NCBI GenBank assembly: GCA_024695545.1
Contig: JAILHZ010000126.1
Coordinates: forward strand, 1-51,924
Direction of reading: 5' to 3'
DNA length: 51,924 nt
DNA from: Clostridiales bacterium
GTDB lineage: Bacteria > Bacillota_A > Clostridia > Saccharofermentanales > Saccharofermentanaceae
Positions within the stretch are counted from its first letter, which is position 1. Each line of letters opens with the position of its first letter. The position numbers and the translations under genes were made by a program. This document shows, piece by piece, positions 17,412 to 25,594 of the stretch. A model generated the notes under the pieces. It saw only the letters and a list, made by a program, of their open reading frames with translations. It had not been told where the DNA came from and ran no database searches.

Positions 17412-17439
17412 TTGCATTTTCAGAATGACCTGATATAAT
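17412..17439 (+). promoter_or_regulatory. Promoter of first pilin gene
   Basis: TTGCAT (17412-17417), a 16-base spacer ending TGA, and a perfect TATAAT (17434-17439) form an extended -10 promoter. The leader would be about 35 bases. The second pilin promoter at 17762 has the same TTGCAT, the same spacer length and the same TGA before its -10. Confidence 0.8.
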
Positions 17440-17480
17440 GTAATTACAAACTCAAAAAAACATTTTAGGAGGAACTTATT

Positions 17481-17684
17481 ATGAAGAAGATTCAGAAGAA
17501 CAGAAAAGGTTTTACACTCGTTGAAATGGTACTCGTTATCGCTATCATCGTTATCCTGGCAGCAGTAGTATTCTTCTCCGTTGCATCTTACATCAACAAG
17601 GCGAAGTCCGCTACATCTTCCATCAAAGAGCACAACGATGCTATCAACACAGTAACAGCTGAGATCGACAACATTCTCGGTTAA
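17481..17684 (+). CDS. pilA: Very short type IV pilin
   Basis: The 67-residue prepilin has a 10-residue leader MKKIQKNRKG, cut before Phe. The mature chain would be only 57 residues: FTLVEMVLVIAIIVILAAV with the conserved Glu5, then a mostly polar helix. The globular C-terminal domain of usual pilins is absent and there is no Cys. Aromatic residues of the mature chain are Phe1, Phe21, Phe22 and Tyr27. Own promoter, own terminator and a strong GGAGG suggest high, separate expression, as for a major pilin. It also resembles the short pilins of Geobacter in architecture. The main subunit role is inferred. Confidence 0.9.
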   Translation: MKKIQKNRKGFTLVEMVLVIAIIVILAAVVFFSVASYINKAKSATSSIKEHNDAINTVTAEIDNILG

Positions 17685-17708
17685 TAATCACTGAGTTAAA
17701 ACTTAATT

Positions 17709-17737
17709 GGGGGGGGCTTTGAGCCCCCTCTTTTTTT
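17709..17737 (+). terminator. Terminator after first pilin gene
   Basis: GGGGGCT / AGCCCCC with a 3-base loop, flanked by more G and C, is followed by TCTTTTTTT. It isolates the first pilin from the next genes or limits read-through. Confidence 0.9.
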
Positions 17738-17789
17738 ACATTCTATTAACATTTAAGGTCTTTGCATATCGCTGTACATGTGATATACT
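17735..17789 (+). promoter_or_regulatory. Promoter and possible regulator box of second pilin gene
   Basis: TTGCAT (17762-17767), a 16-base spacer ending TGA, and TATACT (17784-17789) mirror the first pilin promoter. Seven bases before the -35 ends a degenerate pair TTTACA-N5-TTAACA (17735-17751 and following TTT), another match to an OmpR-type direct repeat. It overlaps the T tract of the preceding terminator. Confidence 0.6.
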
Positions 17790-17815
17790 TAACTCGGTTA
17801 TACTTGGAGGAAATT

Positions 17816-18031
17816 ATGAGCAGAATCTATAAGTCGAAGCGTGGCTTCACACTCGTTGAGATTGTGTTAGTCCTTGCTATTATAGTTATTTTAGCTGCGG
17901 TTGTTGGCATTTCCATTCACGGGTATGTGTCCAAGGGTAACGATGCTTCTTCGAGCCTCGCGAGTAATCGCGTGTCATTCCGTTCCGATAATGCAGCAAA
18001 GAATAGCAAATTCGTGTCTGTTGGTTTTTAA
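17816..18031 (+). CDS. Second very short type IV pilin
   Basis: The 71-residue prepilin has a 10-residue leader MSRIYKSKRG. The mature chain is about 61 residues, starting FTLVEIVLVLAIIVILAAV with Glu5, then a short Ser/Asn-rich polar tail ending in Phe. The start at 17816 was chosen because GGAGG lies 7 bases upstream and the leader has the usual length; an upstream in-frame start at 17762 falls on the promoter. It leads a three-gene pilin operon, with the next gene 13 bases away. It may be a second major subunit or an alternative to the first pilin. Confidence 0.88.
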   Translation: MSRIYKSKRGFTLVEIVLVLAIIVILAAVVGISIHGYVSKGNDASSSLASNRVSFRSDNAAKNSKFVSVGF

Positions 18032-18044
18032 GGAGGAATAGAAG

Positions 18045-18557
18045 ATGTTTCGTTATACAAAAGCGTCTAAGCGCGGTTTTACGTTGCTTGAGACCATGTT
18101 GGCGGTTGCACTTTTACTCATCGTAACTCTCATTGCATATGAAGGCTTTATGACTACTCTGAACTACGCAGGTGATACTGCTTTAGCAGAGCGTGTAAGT
18201 AATGTAAATGCCGGTAACTGCTACAAAACGATGGGTCAGGCAACTACTACACTGACCGGTGGAAAGACATCCACGGCGCTGATGATCAAGGGTAATGGTT
18301 ATACTGGCGTTATTCAGGTTCATGCATTTGACGAAAAGGGCGGCATGTCCGTTTTCTCTTCCGGTTCTGCATATACCGATGATGCTAACTTCTCTTCTAC
18401 AACAAACCGTCATGGTTTTACCTATGTAGCTAGAGCATGCAAAGAGTCCGGACACGGCATTTTAGGATATTACAAAGAGGCTGATGCCAGCGGTAACGTT
18501 GTTTATGTTGCCAAGTGCACTGAGCCTGGATGTACTTATTCGCAAGTCTTTTCTTAA
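18045..18557 (+). CDS. Minor pilin
   Basis: The 170-residue prepilin has an 11-residue leader MFRYTKASKRG and mature start FTLLETMLAVALLLIVTLIAYEGF with Glu5. A C-terminal domain of about 110 residues has several Cys (including a pair near the C-terminus, AKCTEPGCTY) that may form disulfides. It is unlike the short pilins and probably sits at the tip or primes assembly. TAAGGAGG precedes the ATG; the neighbour starts 14 bases downstream. Confidence 0.85.
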   Translation: MFRYTKASKRGFTLLETMLAVALLLIVTLIAYEGFMTTLNYAGDTALAERVSNVNAGNCYKTMGQATTTLTGGKTSTALMIKGNGYTGVIQVHAFDEKGGMSVFSSGSAYTDDANFSSTTNRHGFTYVARACKESGHGILGYYKEADASGNVVYVAKCTEPGCTYSQVFS

Positions 18558-18571
18558 GGAGGTAGATCTCG

Positions 18572-19114
18572 ATGATTCGTGTAAATAAAAACAAAAAGAA
18601 TCGTAGAATCGGCTTTACTCTCCTCGAAATGGTTCTTGTTATTGCGATCATGATGATGATGTCTTTCTACATCTTCTCTACATTCAAGACAGTTAACTAC
18701 AGTCACTTGAAAGTAGCAGTCGTAAACGATATGCACGATTATGCATCTCTTACACTGAAAGCCATTCAGAATCATCTCTGCAACGCGACAAGCATTAGTA
18801 AAGGATCTACGATTAAGCTTGATGATAACTCTGAATATGTATTGATCAACAACACGAATGCTCTTCCGGGATTCACCCAGTATCATTCTGGTAACGGTTC
18901 CGCAAAATGGGGATTAAAGCTGAAGATTACTACTAATCCGTCCAGCAAGACTGTACGTGTAGTTCTTGAAATGACGGACAAAGCTTATCCGTCTTCGGGC
19001 ATTGCCTATACTGATGAAGTAGTCGTTTATTGCCCGGCTTGTACTGCTGACACCATTGCACCGTTGACCGATGCAGAAAGCTGCAAGTTCAGTTTGACAC
19101 CTGTAACAACTTAA
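18572..19114 (+). CDS. Minor pilin
   Basis: The 180-residue prepilin has a 14-residue basic leader ending RRIG, a mature start FTLLEMVLVIAIMMMMSFYIFSTF with Glu5, and a C-terminal domain with Cys residues (YCPACTAD near the end). The Met-rich run within the hydrophobic helix is unusual. It is the last gene of the pilin operon and is followed by a strong terminator. A role as minor or tip pilin is inferred from operon position and size. Confidence 0.85.
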   Translation: MIRVNKNKKNRRIGFTLLEMVLVIAIMMMMSFYIFSTFKTVNYSHLKVAVVNDMHDYASLTLKAIQNHLCNATSISKGSTIKLDDNSEYVLINNTNALPGFTQYHSGNGSAKWGLKLKITTNPSSKTVRVVLEMTDKAYPSSGIAYTDEVVVYCPACTADTIAPLTDAESCKFSLTPVTT

Positions 19115-19128
19115 TTAAGTTATAAACA

Positions 19129-19156
19129 AAACACAAACTCATTAAACACAAACTCA
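19129..19156 (+). repeat. Short tandem repeat before terminator
   Basis: AAACACAAACTCA occurs twice with a 15-base period (19129-19141 and 19144-19156), between the last minor-pilin stop and its terminator. No role is apparent. Confidence 0.6.
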
Positions 19157-19158
19157 GG

Positions 19159-19198
19159 AATAAGCTGTCTCAAACGAGACAGCTTATTCTTTTATTAT
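19159..19198 (+). terminator. Terminator of the minor pilin operon
   Basis: A perfect 13-bp stem AATAAGCTGTCTC / GAGACAGCTTATT with a 4-base loop is followed by CTTTTATT. Confidence 0.92.
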
Positions 19199-19541
19199 GT
19201 AACAGATCCTGAAGCCGCGTTTCTCTGTGCTTTCCTGTGATCACTATGTAAGCATCTGCGTGTAATTCATGTCTTCTATAGACCGTTTAAGAGCGAATGG
19301 TATGATCCTTACTTAGGAATTGCATTATCCTTCTGAATGAATCTCTGCTAGGACGCTATATCCTAATTGTCTGCCTTTCATGGCATGGCCTCTATTTTGC
19401 CATATACGCACTTTTATACTTTATATGCATCCGAATACCATTTCTGCCCGTTTCTTCGATTTTGGGCTATTCTCGCGCGAATTTAGCACATTCCACTATC
19501 CTGGTTTCTTGCTGCCTAAATAGTTTCAATACTCAGTCAAT

Positions 19542-19705
19542 GATCCAATCTGATCCGCTATCTCTATTTCACGTCTGAGGCACCGTATAGCAGCTTTGCT
19601 GACAGAGCAGGTAACCGGATGCAATTGGATCTCTCTCATTCGATTAACAGTTATACAGGCGCCAAATAAAGGACGTACGAAATCGTACGTCCTTTTCTCT
19701 TTACC
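19542..19705 (+). ncRNA. Possible structured RNA ending in a terminator
   Basis: The spacer 19199-19780 has no convincing reading frame on either strand. Inside it GATCCAATCTGATCCG (19542-19557) pairs with CGGATGCAATTGGATC (19616-19631): 8 bp, a symmetric 3x3 internal loop, then 5 bp. A small hairpin CAGC-TTT-GCTG sits within (19591-19601). A strong terminator follows (19668-19695, then a T-rich run). A terminator this far from any plus-strand gene suggests an independent short transcript. No promoter is obvious, the 5' end is unknown, and I do not recognise a known RNA family. Confidence 0.3.
19668..19705 (+). terminator. Orphan intrinsic terminator
   Basis: A 12-bp stem AAAGGACGTACG / CGTACGTCCTTT with loop AAAT is followed by TCTCTTT. 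No plus-strand gene ends nearby, the last being 550 bases upstream behind its own terminator. Confidence 0.8.
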
Positions 19706-19728
19706 TTCTCATTTTCAGGAAATAATTT

Positions 19729-19750
19729 GGGGGGCTCTTTCGAGCCCCCC
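19729..19750 (-). terminator. Terminator of the PilX-like gene
   Basis: On the minus strand a 9-bp stem GGGGGGCTC / GAGCCCCCC with loop GAAA is followed by AAATTATTT. It lies 30 bases after the stop of the gene ending at 19781. Confidence 0.8.
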
Positions 19751-19780
19751 TCGTGTGAATCCATCGATTCGAATTGCTGA

Positions 19781-21688
19781 TTAATAGTGATACTCGTAAG
19801 TCTCAGCCTTGTAGCAAGTTACCAGCGGAGTCGGCTTGTTGCTTCCCTCACCTACACCAGGACAATAGTCCATAGTAAGGTTATCGGAATTACCTGTGTC
19901 AACATTAACTGCCTCAAAACGGCCGTAGAAGTTAACCTTATCCTTAAGAGTTACTGTACTTGCATCAGTACCGGTACCAGCGAGAGAGATGTAAGCATCA
20001 ACTACATTTGCTCTACCAGCAGAGAATACATTCTTACCAAGACCAACAATGATACATGCCGGTTCTTCACCAGACTTCGCATGCAGATCTCCGTATGCGT
20101 TGTTGGTAAAGTCTGCGAATGTGCAGCTCTTTCTAGTATCGCAGGAAACGATACCAGCAGCACCCTGTGCCGGCCAGTCAGAAGCGTAATTGTCTTTCAT
20201 CGTGAAGTTCTTACCCTTCGCGATAACGATTGTCAGCTTGTTCTTAGTAGCGTTCGAAACTTCGATACGATAGATACTGAACATAACATCATCAGAGATG
20301 TAGATGCTGGCACTTCCCTTGGACAGGTCGATCTTACATACACCGTTCTTATAATCACCAGCCATCTGATAAGCTTTACCACCATCAAGGTTAATATCGC
20401 CCTGATGCTGAGTAATCATTTCACCGCTGGTGAATCCGCCGTAATCTTCGAGAGCCTCAGCGCATGTCGGAACTGTAGCCTCAGCAGCTGCCTTAAGCTT
20501 ACCCTCGGAAATGTACTTAGCTGCCTTTGTCGTTACTCTGGTGTAAGCAGCTTTTGCATCATTATCAGCTGCATCATAGGAATCGTAAACTGTAGTGGAC
20601 AGCGAAGCAATACTTGCAGAACCACCGGCCTTAACAACAACGTTATTAGCGCCATCGTTAGCATTTGTACGCTTAACAGAAGCCTGCTGACCTACGATCC
20701 AGTACTTAGTACCTACTCCAGGGCTACCAGCCATGGTGTAGTCATCTACCTGCATTTCAGAATTGTAGAAGTATGCAGCACTAGCTCTTACATTAAGTCC
20801 ATGACCAGTTGCAAGTCCGCCTGCGGAATTCACGAAAGCCTTCTGCTTAGCGTTAGTGTTATTCGGATCTACGCCGAGGAAATAGAAATCACCCTCGCCA
20901 TATTCGATCCAGACACCGTTACCATCACCAGGAATAAGGATACCTGCATCCGGGCCATAGAAAATGATGTCGTTATGATACTTTGTACCAGAACCACCCT
21001 TTACAACACCGGTAATAACTGTCGGGTTATGGATATAAGAACCGGATCCGGAAGAAAGATATACATCACCGTGAAATACTGTAAAGGACTCAGTAGCATT
21101 AACTTCCAGCTTCGGAAGATCGTTGTAGGAACCTTCCTCACCGCAAGTAACCATGTTCTGGCAGATCTTCTTCGGTTCCGTCGGCGGATAATACTTCAGA
21201 TGAACATGCAGACATTCAGCCTTTTTGTCCTCACCAGTAACATCGATCACTGTGCTAAACTCAAGATCGATATCCTTAGAACCGCTGACAGGCTTAACAT
21301 ACATGTAAGTTCTGTTGCCATCCTTCGTGGAAAGACCAGGAGCGATCTTCTTACCGTCGTCAGCGACTGCACCAGCCTTCTTGGAAGTCTGGGTAGAACC
21401 TGTAATCTCGAACGGTTTGGTCGGAGTCGAGGACATAGCAACAAGCTGCTCGTCCGTGATCTCCTGTGCTTCAATGGCGTCAACAACTGCCTCAGCCGCG
21501 CAGGTGAGTGTCAGTCTCTCCTGGCTGCGCTCTGTATCCACATAGTAGCGGGAACGGCTGGAGAGTGTGATCGTCATTGCAGATGAAATGAGGATAAGTG
21601 AAACGGCAAAGATCATCAGCACGATGACGAGCATGCCGCCTCGCTTGCTGTTTCTCTGATGACACTTTCCTAATTGTAACAACTTCAT
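19781..21688 (-). CDS. PilX/GspK-like large pilus-associated protein
   Basis: The 635-residue protein starts with a basic leader MKLLQLGKCHQRNSKRG followed by GMLVIVLMIFAVSLILISSAMTITL, then a helix containing RSRYYVDTERSQERL. This layout matches PilX/GspK-type components, which lack the canonical Glu5. After about residue 100 comes a long, Gly/Ser/Asn-rich, beta-type exported region with about ten Cys (for example ICQNMVTC, SCDTRKSC). The start at 21688 was chosen because GGAGG is 8 bases upstream; the ATG at 21703 overlaps that site. The gene is convergent with the pilin operon and has its own promoter. A role as tip protein or adhesin is inferred from this design. Confidence 0.7.
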   Translation of the reverse strand: MKLLQLGKCHQRNSKRGGMLVIVLMIFAVSLILISSAMTITLSSRSRYYVDTERSQERLTLTCAAEAVVDAIEAQEITDEQLVAMSSTPTKPFEITGSTQTSKKAGAVADDGKKIAPGLSTKDGNRTYMYVKPVSGSKDIDLEFSTVIDVTGEDKKAECLHVHLKYYPPTEPKKICQNMVTCGEEGSYNDLPKLEVNATESFTVFHGDVYLSSGSGSYIHNPTVITGVVKGGSGTKYHNDIIFYGPDAGILIPGDGNGVWIEYGEGDFYFLGVDPNNTNAKQKAFVNSAGGLATGHGLNVRASAAYFYNSEMQVDDYTMAGSPGVGTKYWIVGQQASVKRTNANDGANNVVVKAGGSASIASLSTTVYDSYDAADNDAKAAYTRVTTKAAKYISEGKLKAAAEATVPTCAEALEDYGGFTSGEMITQHQGDINLDGGKAYQMAGDYKNGVCKIDLSKGSASIYISDDVMFSIYRIEVSNATKNKLTIVIAKGKNFTMKDNYASDWPAQGAAGIVSCDTRKSCTFADFTNNAYGDLHAKSGEEPACIIVGLGKNVFSAGRANVVDAYISLAGTGTDASTVTLKDKVNFYGRFEAVNVDTGNSDNLTMDYCPGVGEGSNKPTPLVTCYKAETYEYHY

Positions 21689-21767
21689 CTCGGTTGCCTC
21701 CAATTTTTCTGTCTCAATTTTTGATTCAATTCTTCTAGGTTACATTTTTTGGTTATACTTAATTATC

Positions 21768-21829
21768 ATTATATTTAGATAAATGCAAAAAGAAAGTGTT
21801 TGTAATGGCAACTTCACATTTCTTCACAT
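21768..21829 (-). promoter_or_regulatory. Promoter and TTCACA box of the PilX-like gene
   Basis: A perfect TATAAT (21773-21768, minus strand) has no good -35, as expected for an activated promoter. Upstream at 21829-21811 lies an exact copy of the 19-base TTCACATTTCTTCACATTT box in inverse orientation (AAATGTGAAGAAATGTGAA on the gene strand), just after the stop of the exonuclease gene. Confidence 0.5.
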
Positions 21830-21830
21830 T

Positions 21831-22835
21831 TTAATTCGCATTTGCTGGCAATCCTTCCGTTTTTTCCTCCTTCATGTTCTTCTCCTGCCATTTTTCCCGG
21901 ACATACCTCGCGGCATTTCCGTTCACGAAACGAAGCTGTCCGGATCCATAGAATTCCTGTTTCGGTGTTCTCTTGATGCGGATCCTTCCTGAGAGGGCAC
22001 CATGTGTGGCACACTGCCAGAGGGAGAGGAACGAGTGACCGGAAGCAAACCAGTCGATCTCCGGCTGGAGATCAGTCTCACAGATCGGACACGTCATTTT
22101 CTCTTCAAGTGCTTTTCGGCCGGCATCCTTCTCCGTCGCAGTCACTTCACTTCTCCACTTTTTCTGTGTCGTAAGGTTCGGATTGGAAATATAAGTCCGA
22201 AGACTCGGGAAAGTCTGTTCTGTCTCTCCCCCTTTCTTCATGATCGCAAAGTAATCTATGAGCGCTTCCTTAAGGACCCGAGCTTCATACCAAGCGTCAC
22301 GGTCCGCACTGTGGAAATCATCCGTCTTCGGGATCCTGTAGAAATCAACGGCATAAGCAACGCTTCTCTGCTGCGATGTGTTTTCGGCAACACGTCCGAA
22401 GAGCGGCTGGATGTCGAGGAATCTCTCATTGATTTCAGAAGAGAACCCGTGGATCTTCAGATTGGAACGGAGAATGGAGATATCCGAATCACCCCATGCA
22501 CAGAGAACATAATCTTCACCGCACCACTGTATGAACTGTTCATATGCATCCTTGAACGGCATACCGCTCTTTAAGTCATCAGTGCTTTTGTTGATGACCT
22601 TGGAGACCTGCTTGTTCATGATCCGGTAGTAGACCGGACGGATCGTCACGGAAAACGGACGGGAAAGCCGGTATTCATTCTCGGCAAGCATCTCCACCTT
22701 TACCGCGCCGATCTCGATGATCTCTCCCGGGAGGATCTTCGGATCGATCGGGGACGGAATATAAGGAATCGGCTGATTCCATTCCATATCAAATACGACG
22801 AATGTCATGGGAAAAGAAAGATCGTTCTGCATCAT
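21831..22835 (-). CDS. DEDDh 3'-5' exonuclease, KapD/DnaQ-like
   Basis: The 334-residue protein has the three exonuclease motifs: Exo I VVFDMEWN (Asp and Glu), Exo II LCAWGDSDISIL, and Exo III FHSADRDAWYEARVL with His and Asp spaced as in DEDDh enzymes. These would bind two metal ions and release nucleotides from 3' ends of RNA or DNA. A C-terminal zinc-ribbon-like region starts with CPIC (about residues 251-254), with later Cys and His. The true substrate is unknown. Its ATG overlaps the stop of the YfhO-family gene by 4 bases, so it is translationally coupled; two adjacent ATGs are possible starts. Confidence 0.85.
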   Translation of the reverse strand: MMQNDLSFPMTFVVFDMEWNQPIPYIPSPIDPKILPGEIIEIGAVKVEMLAENEYRLSRPFSVTIRPVYYRIMNKQVSKVINKSTDDLKSGMPFKDAYEQFIQWCGEDYVLCAWGDSDISILRSNLKIHGFSSEINERFLDIQPLFGRVAENTSQQRSVAYAVDFYRIPKTDDFHSADRDAWYEARVLKEALIDYFAIMKKGGETEQTFPSLRTYISNPNLTTQKKWRSEVTATEKDAGRKALEEKMTCPICETDLQPEIDWFASGHSFLSLWQCATHGALSGRIRIKRTPKQEFYGSGQLRFVNGNAARYVREKWQEKNMKEEKTEGLPANAN

Positions 22836-25594
22836 GACTCTGTCTCCTTTTCCGCATTCTCAGTCTCTGCTGCCGCATCCTGCGCCTCATCATCTTCTTT
22901 CTTTTTCTTCTTGGGAGCGAGGCTGCCGATCGTAAGACCCATCATCATGAACACACACGCGCCTGATGCAAAAGCACCCTTAACAAAACCTTCCGGTGTG
23001 TACTTGATCACGATCTCGTGTGTACCGGCTCCGATGCGGACACCCAGGAAAGACTTGTACGCAGAGACGGGCTCGGCTTTCTTGCCGTCGACGGTCACTG
23101 ACCAGCCGTCATCCGCCGGGATACTCCAGATGACATATCCCGAAGACTGTGCAGTCACTGTTCCCTTTGCATAACCTGCACGGAACTCGGACATCGTCCA
23201 GGCACTATCGTGGACCGCAGTCTGGAACCACTTCATCTTCTCACGGTCCTCGGTCACGGCATAAACCTGGAATTTTGTCTTTTCGGGATTATAGACCGAA
23301 ATACGGATCTGCAGTCTCCGGTCACGGGCATTCGTCATGTCGAGTTTCAGGCAGGAGCCGGAAGTGTATTCAAAACTGTTCAGAAAACGAAGGTTTCCAT
23401 CTACATCCATAAGGTTAACTTCGATCGTGGCTTTCTGCTGACATGTAGAATATAAATATATAGGAATATTAGGATCTGTTACAAAATCCTCGGAAGCGAG
23501 CGTGATCTCCGCGCGCTTGTCCTGGGATACTGCACGGAACCCGCCGTCATCCTGAAGCTGGATGTTCTCTGTCTCCACAACTTCCAGTTTTACATCACCA
23601 AACGGCTTGACCGAAGCCAGCTGGTAAGCAAGTTTATTCTGTGCTTCAAACGGAGAAGCGGATACAAACAGATCTTCTCTGATATTCTCTGTGGTAACGA
23701 AGAAACCGTTCGAGAAAATATTGGCCAGTTCTTCTGCCTCTTCGGAAGAAAAGCGCAGCGCATCTGCTCTTCTCATCTGGAAGAATGTATCCGTGACCGT
23801 CGTACCCTCGCCGGGAAGGATGATCTCGTCATCGGAAGAGCGGTTAATTCCGAGATTTCTGAGAACTTTTGAGAAGCGGACAGGTGTCAGATACGATTCC
23901 GAATAAAGAGACGGAATATCGTAGAGAAGTCCGTAGTTGTTCCAGTCGGGATCCCCGTCAATAATGCGGGTACCGATCGGAGATGCCTCCTTTTTCTCAA
24001 GAAGAAGGCCGGCCTTTTCCTCGTCCGGAGCCTGGTAAAGTACAGAGCTGTCCAGAGTATAAACCTTCTTTCTCGTCTCACCGAAACCGATCGGATCGAC
24101 GATGATTCCATCCGTCACGCTTCTTGATGCGGAATGGGCATATGTCTGATGATAGTACATTTCTTTGATCGGACGATAGAAGGAAAGTCCGGCTTCCACG
24201 ACCATCACCGCGGAAAGAATGATCATCCAGGCTGTCTTCTCTTTTTCAGGAGCCGTGTGGATCTGCGCTGCCGAAGCATAGTAAAGGATCATCATGGCGA
24301 TTGCCATATATACGGTATAGGACGCATAAGAATACGACGAAGAGATCGTCGCCCGGATCGCCATAAAAGCAATCAGCAGCATCGCACTGAACCACAGCTG
24401 CCGCTTATCTTCGAACCATGTACCGCGCGAAAGAAGTCTTCCCGCCATGTAGATGATCAGGAATGTGATCAGGATCGCCTGCGGATACTTGCCCGTGATC
24501 GGGAAATGCAATCCATTGACGATAAACTGGAAAAAGCTGAAACACATCGATACGTAGAAAAGAGAGAGCACACTGAATGCATAGATCTTCTCTGAAAAGC
24601 GGATCTTTCTTGATCCTGCATAAAGGATCGTCAGGATCACAGGGAAGATACCGCAGTAAACCGATGGCAGCTGCGAAGCGTCTCCCGGGAAAACAAGAGA
24701 CGGCGCGAGCGCAAATCTCTCCAGAAAATCCCAGGCCTTCAGGTCGACCTTGAGATCTTTTGATGACTTAAATACTTCGTTGCCGGGCGCCGTCTTCCAG
24801 AGAGCCTGAAGCGACGGATACCAGACGAAAGCCGACAGTCCGATGCCGACAAGAAGATAGATAATGAAATCCTTGATGATCTCGGGGAGCTTACGGACTT
24901 CCGTCTCATCATGACGGACTTCGAGGTAAAGAAGCGGGAACATGATGACGACAAAGATCAGCATATACACGCCGGAACGGCAGCAGCTGATCCCCGTCAG
25001 AGCACATACCAGCGAGAAAGCCCATTTCATCTTCCCTCTGATCAGATAATGAAGCGACAGGATCAGAAGCGGAAGCAGGATAACCGTATCCAGGATCCAC
25101 GGCTCCTGAGAGTAAGTAAGAACATATGCGCAAAGAGCATATGCCGTTGACACTCCGACACTGACCGGAGATACCACGTTCTCTTTTTTCCAGAACAGGA
25201 GAAAGAGACACAGCCCGGCTGTCGCGGCTTTGAGCGCGAAAACGATCTGCGTTGCCTGTGCGATATGATCAGCGGAAAACAGCAGATAGATCAAGGTGAA
25301 AGGACTTGCCGCATACGCACAGATCCATGCCCAGAAATTACTTCCGCCGCCGACATTCCAGGAATAAAAGAGCGACTCCCCGTTCAGAAGCTTCCTTCGG
25401 AATTCAGTAATTACCGGAAGATACGTCTTCTGGAGCGGTTCAGTAACCAGACAGTCGGAACTGAACGGATAGATCTTAAACTTCCAGGCAATCACCAGAA
25501 GGATCAGCACCGGCAGAAAAAAAGACAGGAGCAGGTACACCTTCGTCCTGGTTTCGCTTAATGTGATTCGATTATCCTTCCGAAGGTTCTTCAT
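22832..25594 (-). CDS. YfhO-family membrane protein
   Basis: The 920-residue polytopic protein has about a dozen transmembrane helices in its N-terminal 480 residues and a large extracytoplasmic beta-rich domain ending in a last transmembrane helix. The early segment LFYSWNVGGGSNFWAWICAY and the terminal TVDGKKAEPVSAYKSFLGVRIGAGTHEIVIKYTP are YfhO hallmarks. YfhO proteins have a GT-C-like fold and take part in glycosylation of cell-wall teichoic acids or other surface polymers. The C-terminal cytoplasmic tail is Lys- then Glu-rich. It is a paralogue of the next gene and overlaps both neighbours by 4 bases (ATGA). Confidence 0.88.
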   Translation of the reverse strand: MKNLRKDNRITLSETRTKVYLLLSFFLPVLILLVIAWKFKIYPFSSDCLVTEPLQKTYLPVITEFRRKLLNGESLFYSWNVGGGSNFWAWICAYAASPFTLIYLLFSADHIAQATQIVFALKAATAGLCLFLLFWKKENVVSPVSVGVSTAYALCAYVLTYSQEPWILDTVILLPLLILSLHYLIRGKMKWAFSLVCALTGISCCRSGVYMLIFVVIMFPLLYLEVRHDETEVRKLPEIIKDFIIYLLVGIGLSAFVWYPSLQALWKTAPGNEVFKSSKDLKVDLKAWDFLERFALAPSLVFPGDASQLPSVYCGIFPVILTILYAGSRKIRFSEKIYAFSVLSLFYVSMCFSFFQFIVNGLHFPITGKYPQAILITFLIIYMAGRLLSRGTWFEDKRQLWFSAMLLIAFMAIRATISSSYSYASYTVYMAIAMMILYYASAAQIHTAPEKEKTAWMIILSAVMVVEAGLSFYRPIKEMYYHQTYAHSASRSVTDGIIVDPIGFGETRKKVYTLDSSVLYQAPDEEKAGLLLEKKEASPIGTRIIDGDPDWNNYGLLYDIPSLYSESYLTPVRFSKVLRNLGINRSSDDEIILPGEGTTVTDTFFQMRRADALRFSSEEAEELANIFSNGFFVTTENIREDLFVSASPFEAQNKLAYQLASVKPFGDVKLEVVETENIQLQDDGGFRAVSQDKRAEITLASEDFVTDPNIPIYLYSTCQQKATIEVNLMDVDGNLRFLNSFEYTSGSCLKLDMTNARDRRLQIRISVYNPEKTKFQVYAVTEDREKMKWFQTAVHDSAWTMSEFRAGYAKGTVTAQSSGYVIWSIPADDGWSVTVDGKKAEPVSAYKSFLGVRIGAGTHEIVIKYTPEGFVKGAFASGACVFMMMGLTIGSLAPKKKKKEDDEAQDAAAETENAEKETES

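Noticed and set aside
19596..19784. 62-codon plus-strand frame in the intergenic spacer
   Set aside because: It reads straight through two terminator hairpins and has no ribosome site.
19787..21586. 599-codon open frame antisense to the PilX-like gene
   Set aside because: No start signal or family features; the minus-strand gene has leader peptide, ribosome site, promoter and terminator.
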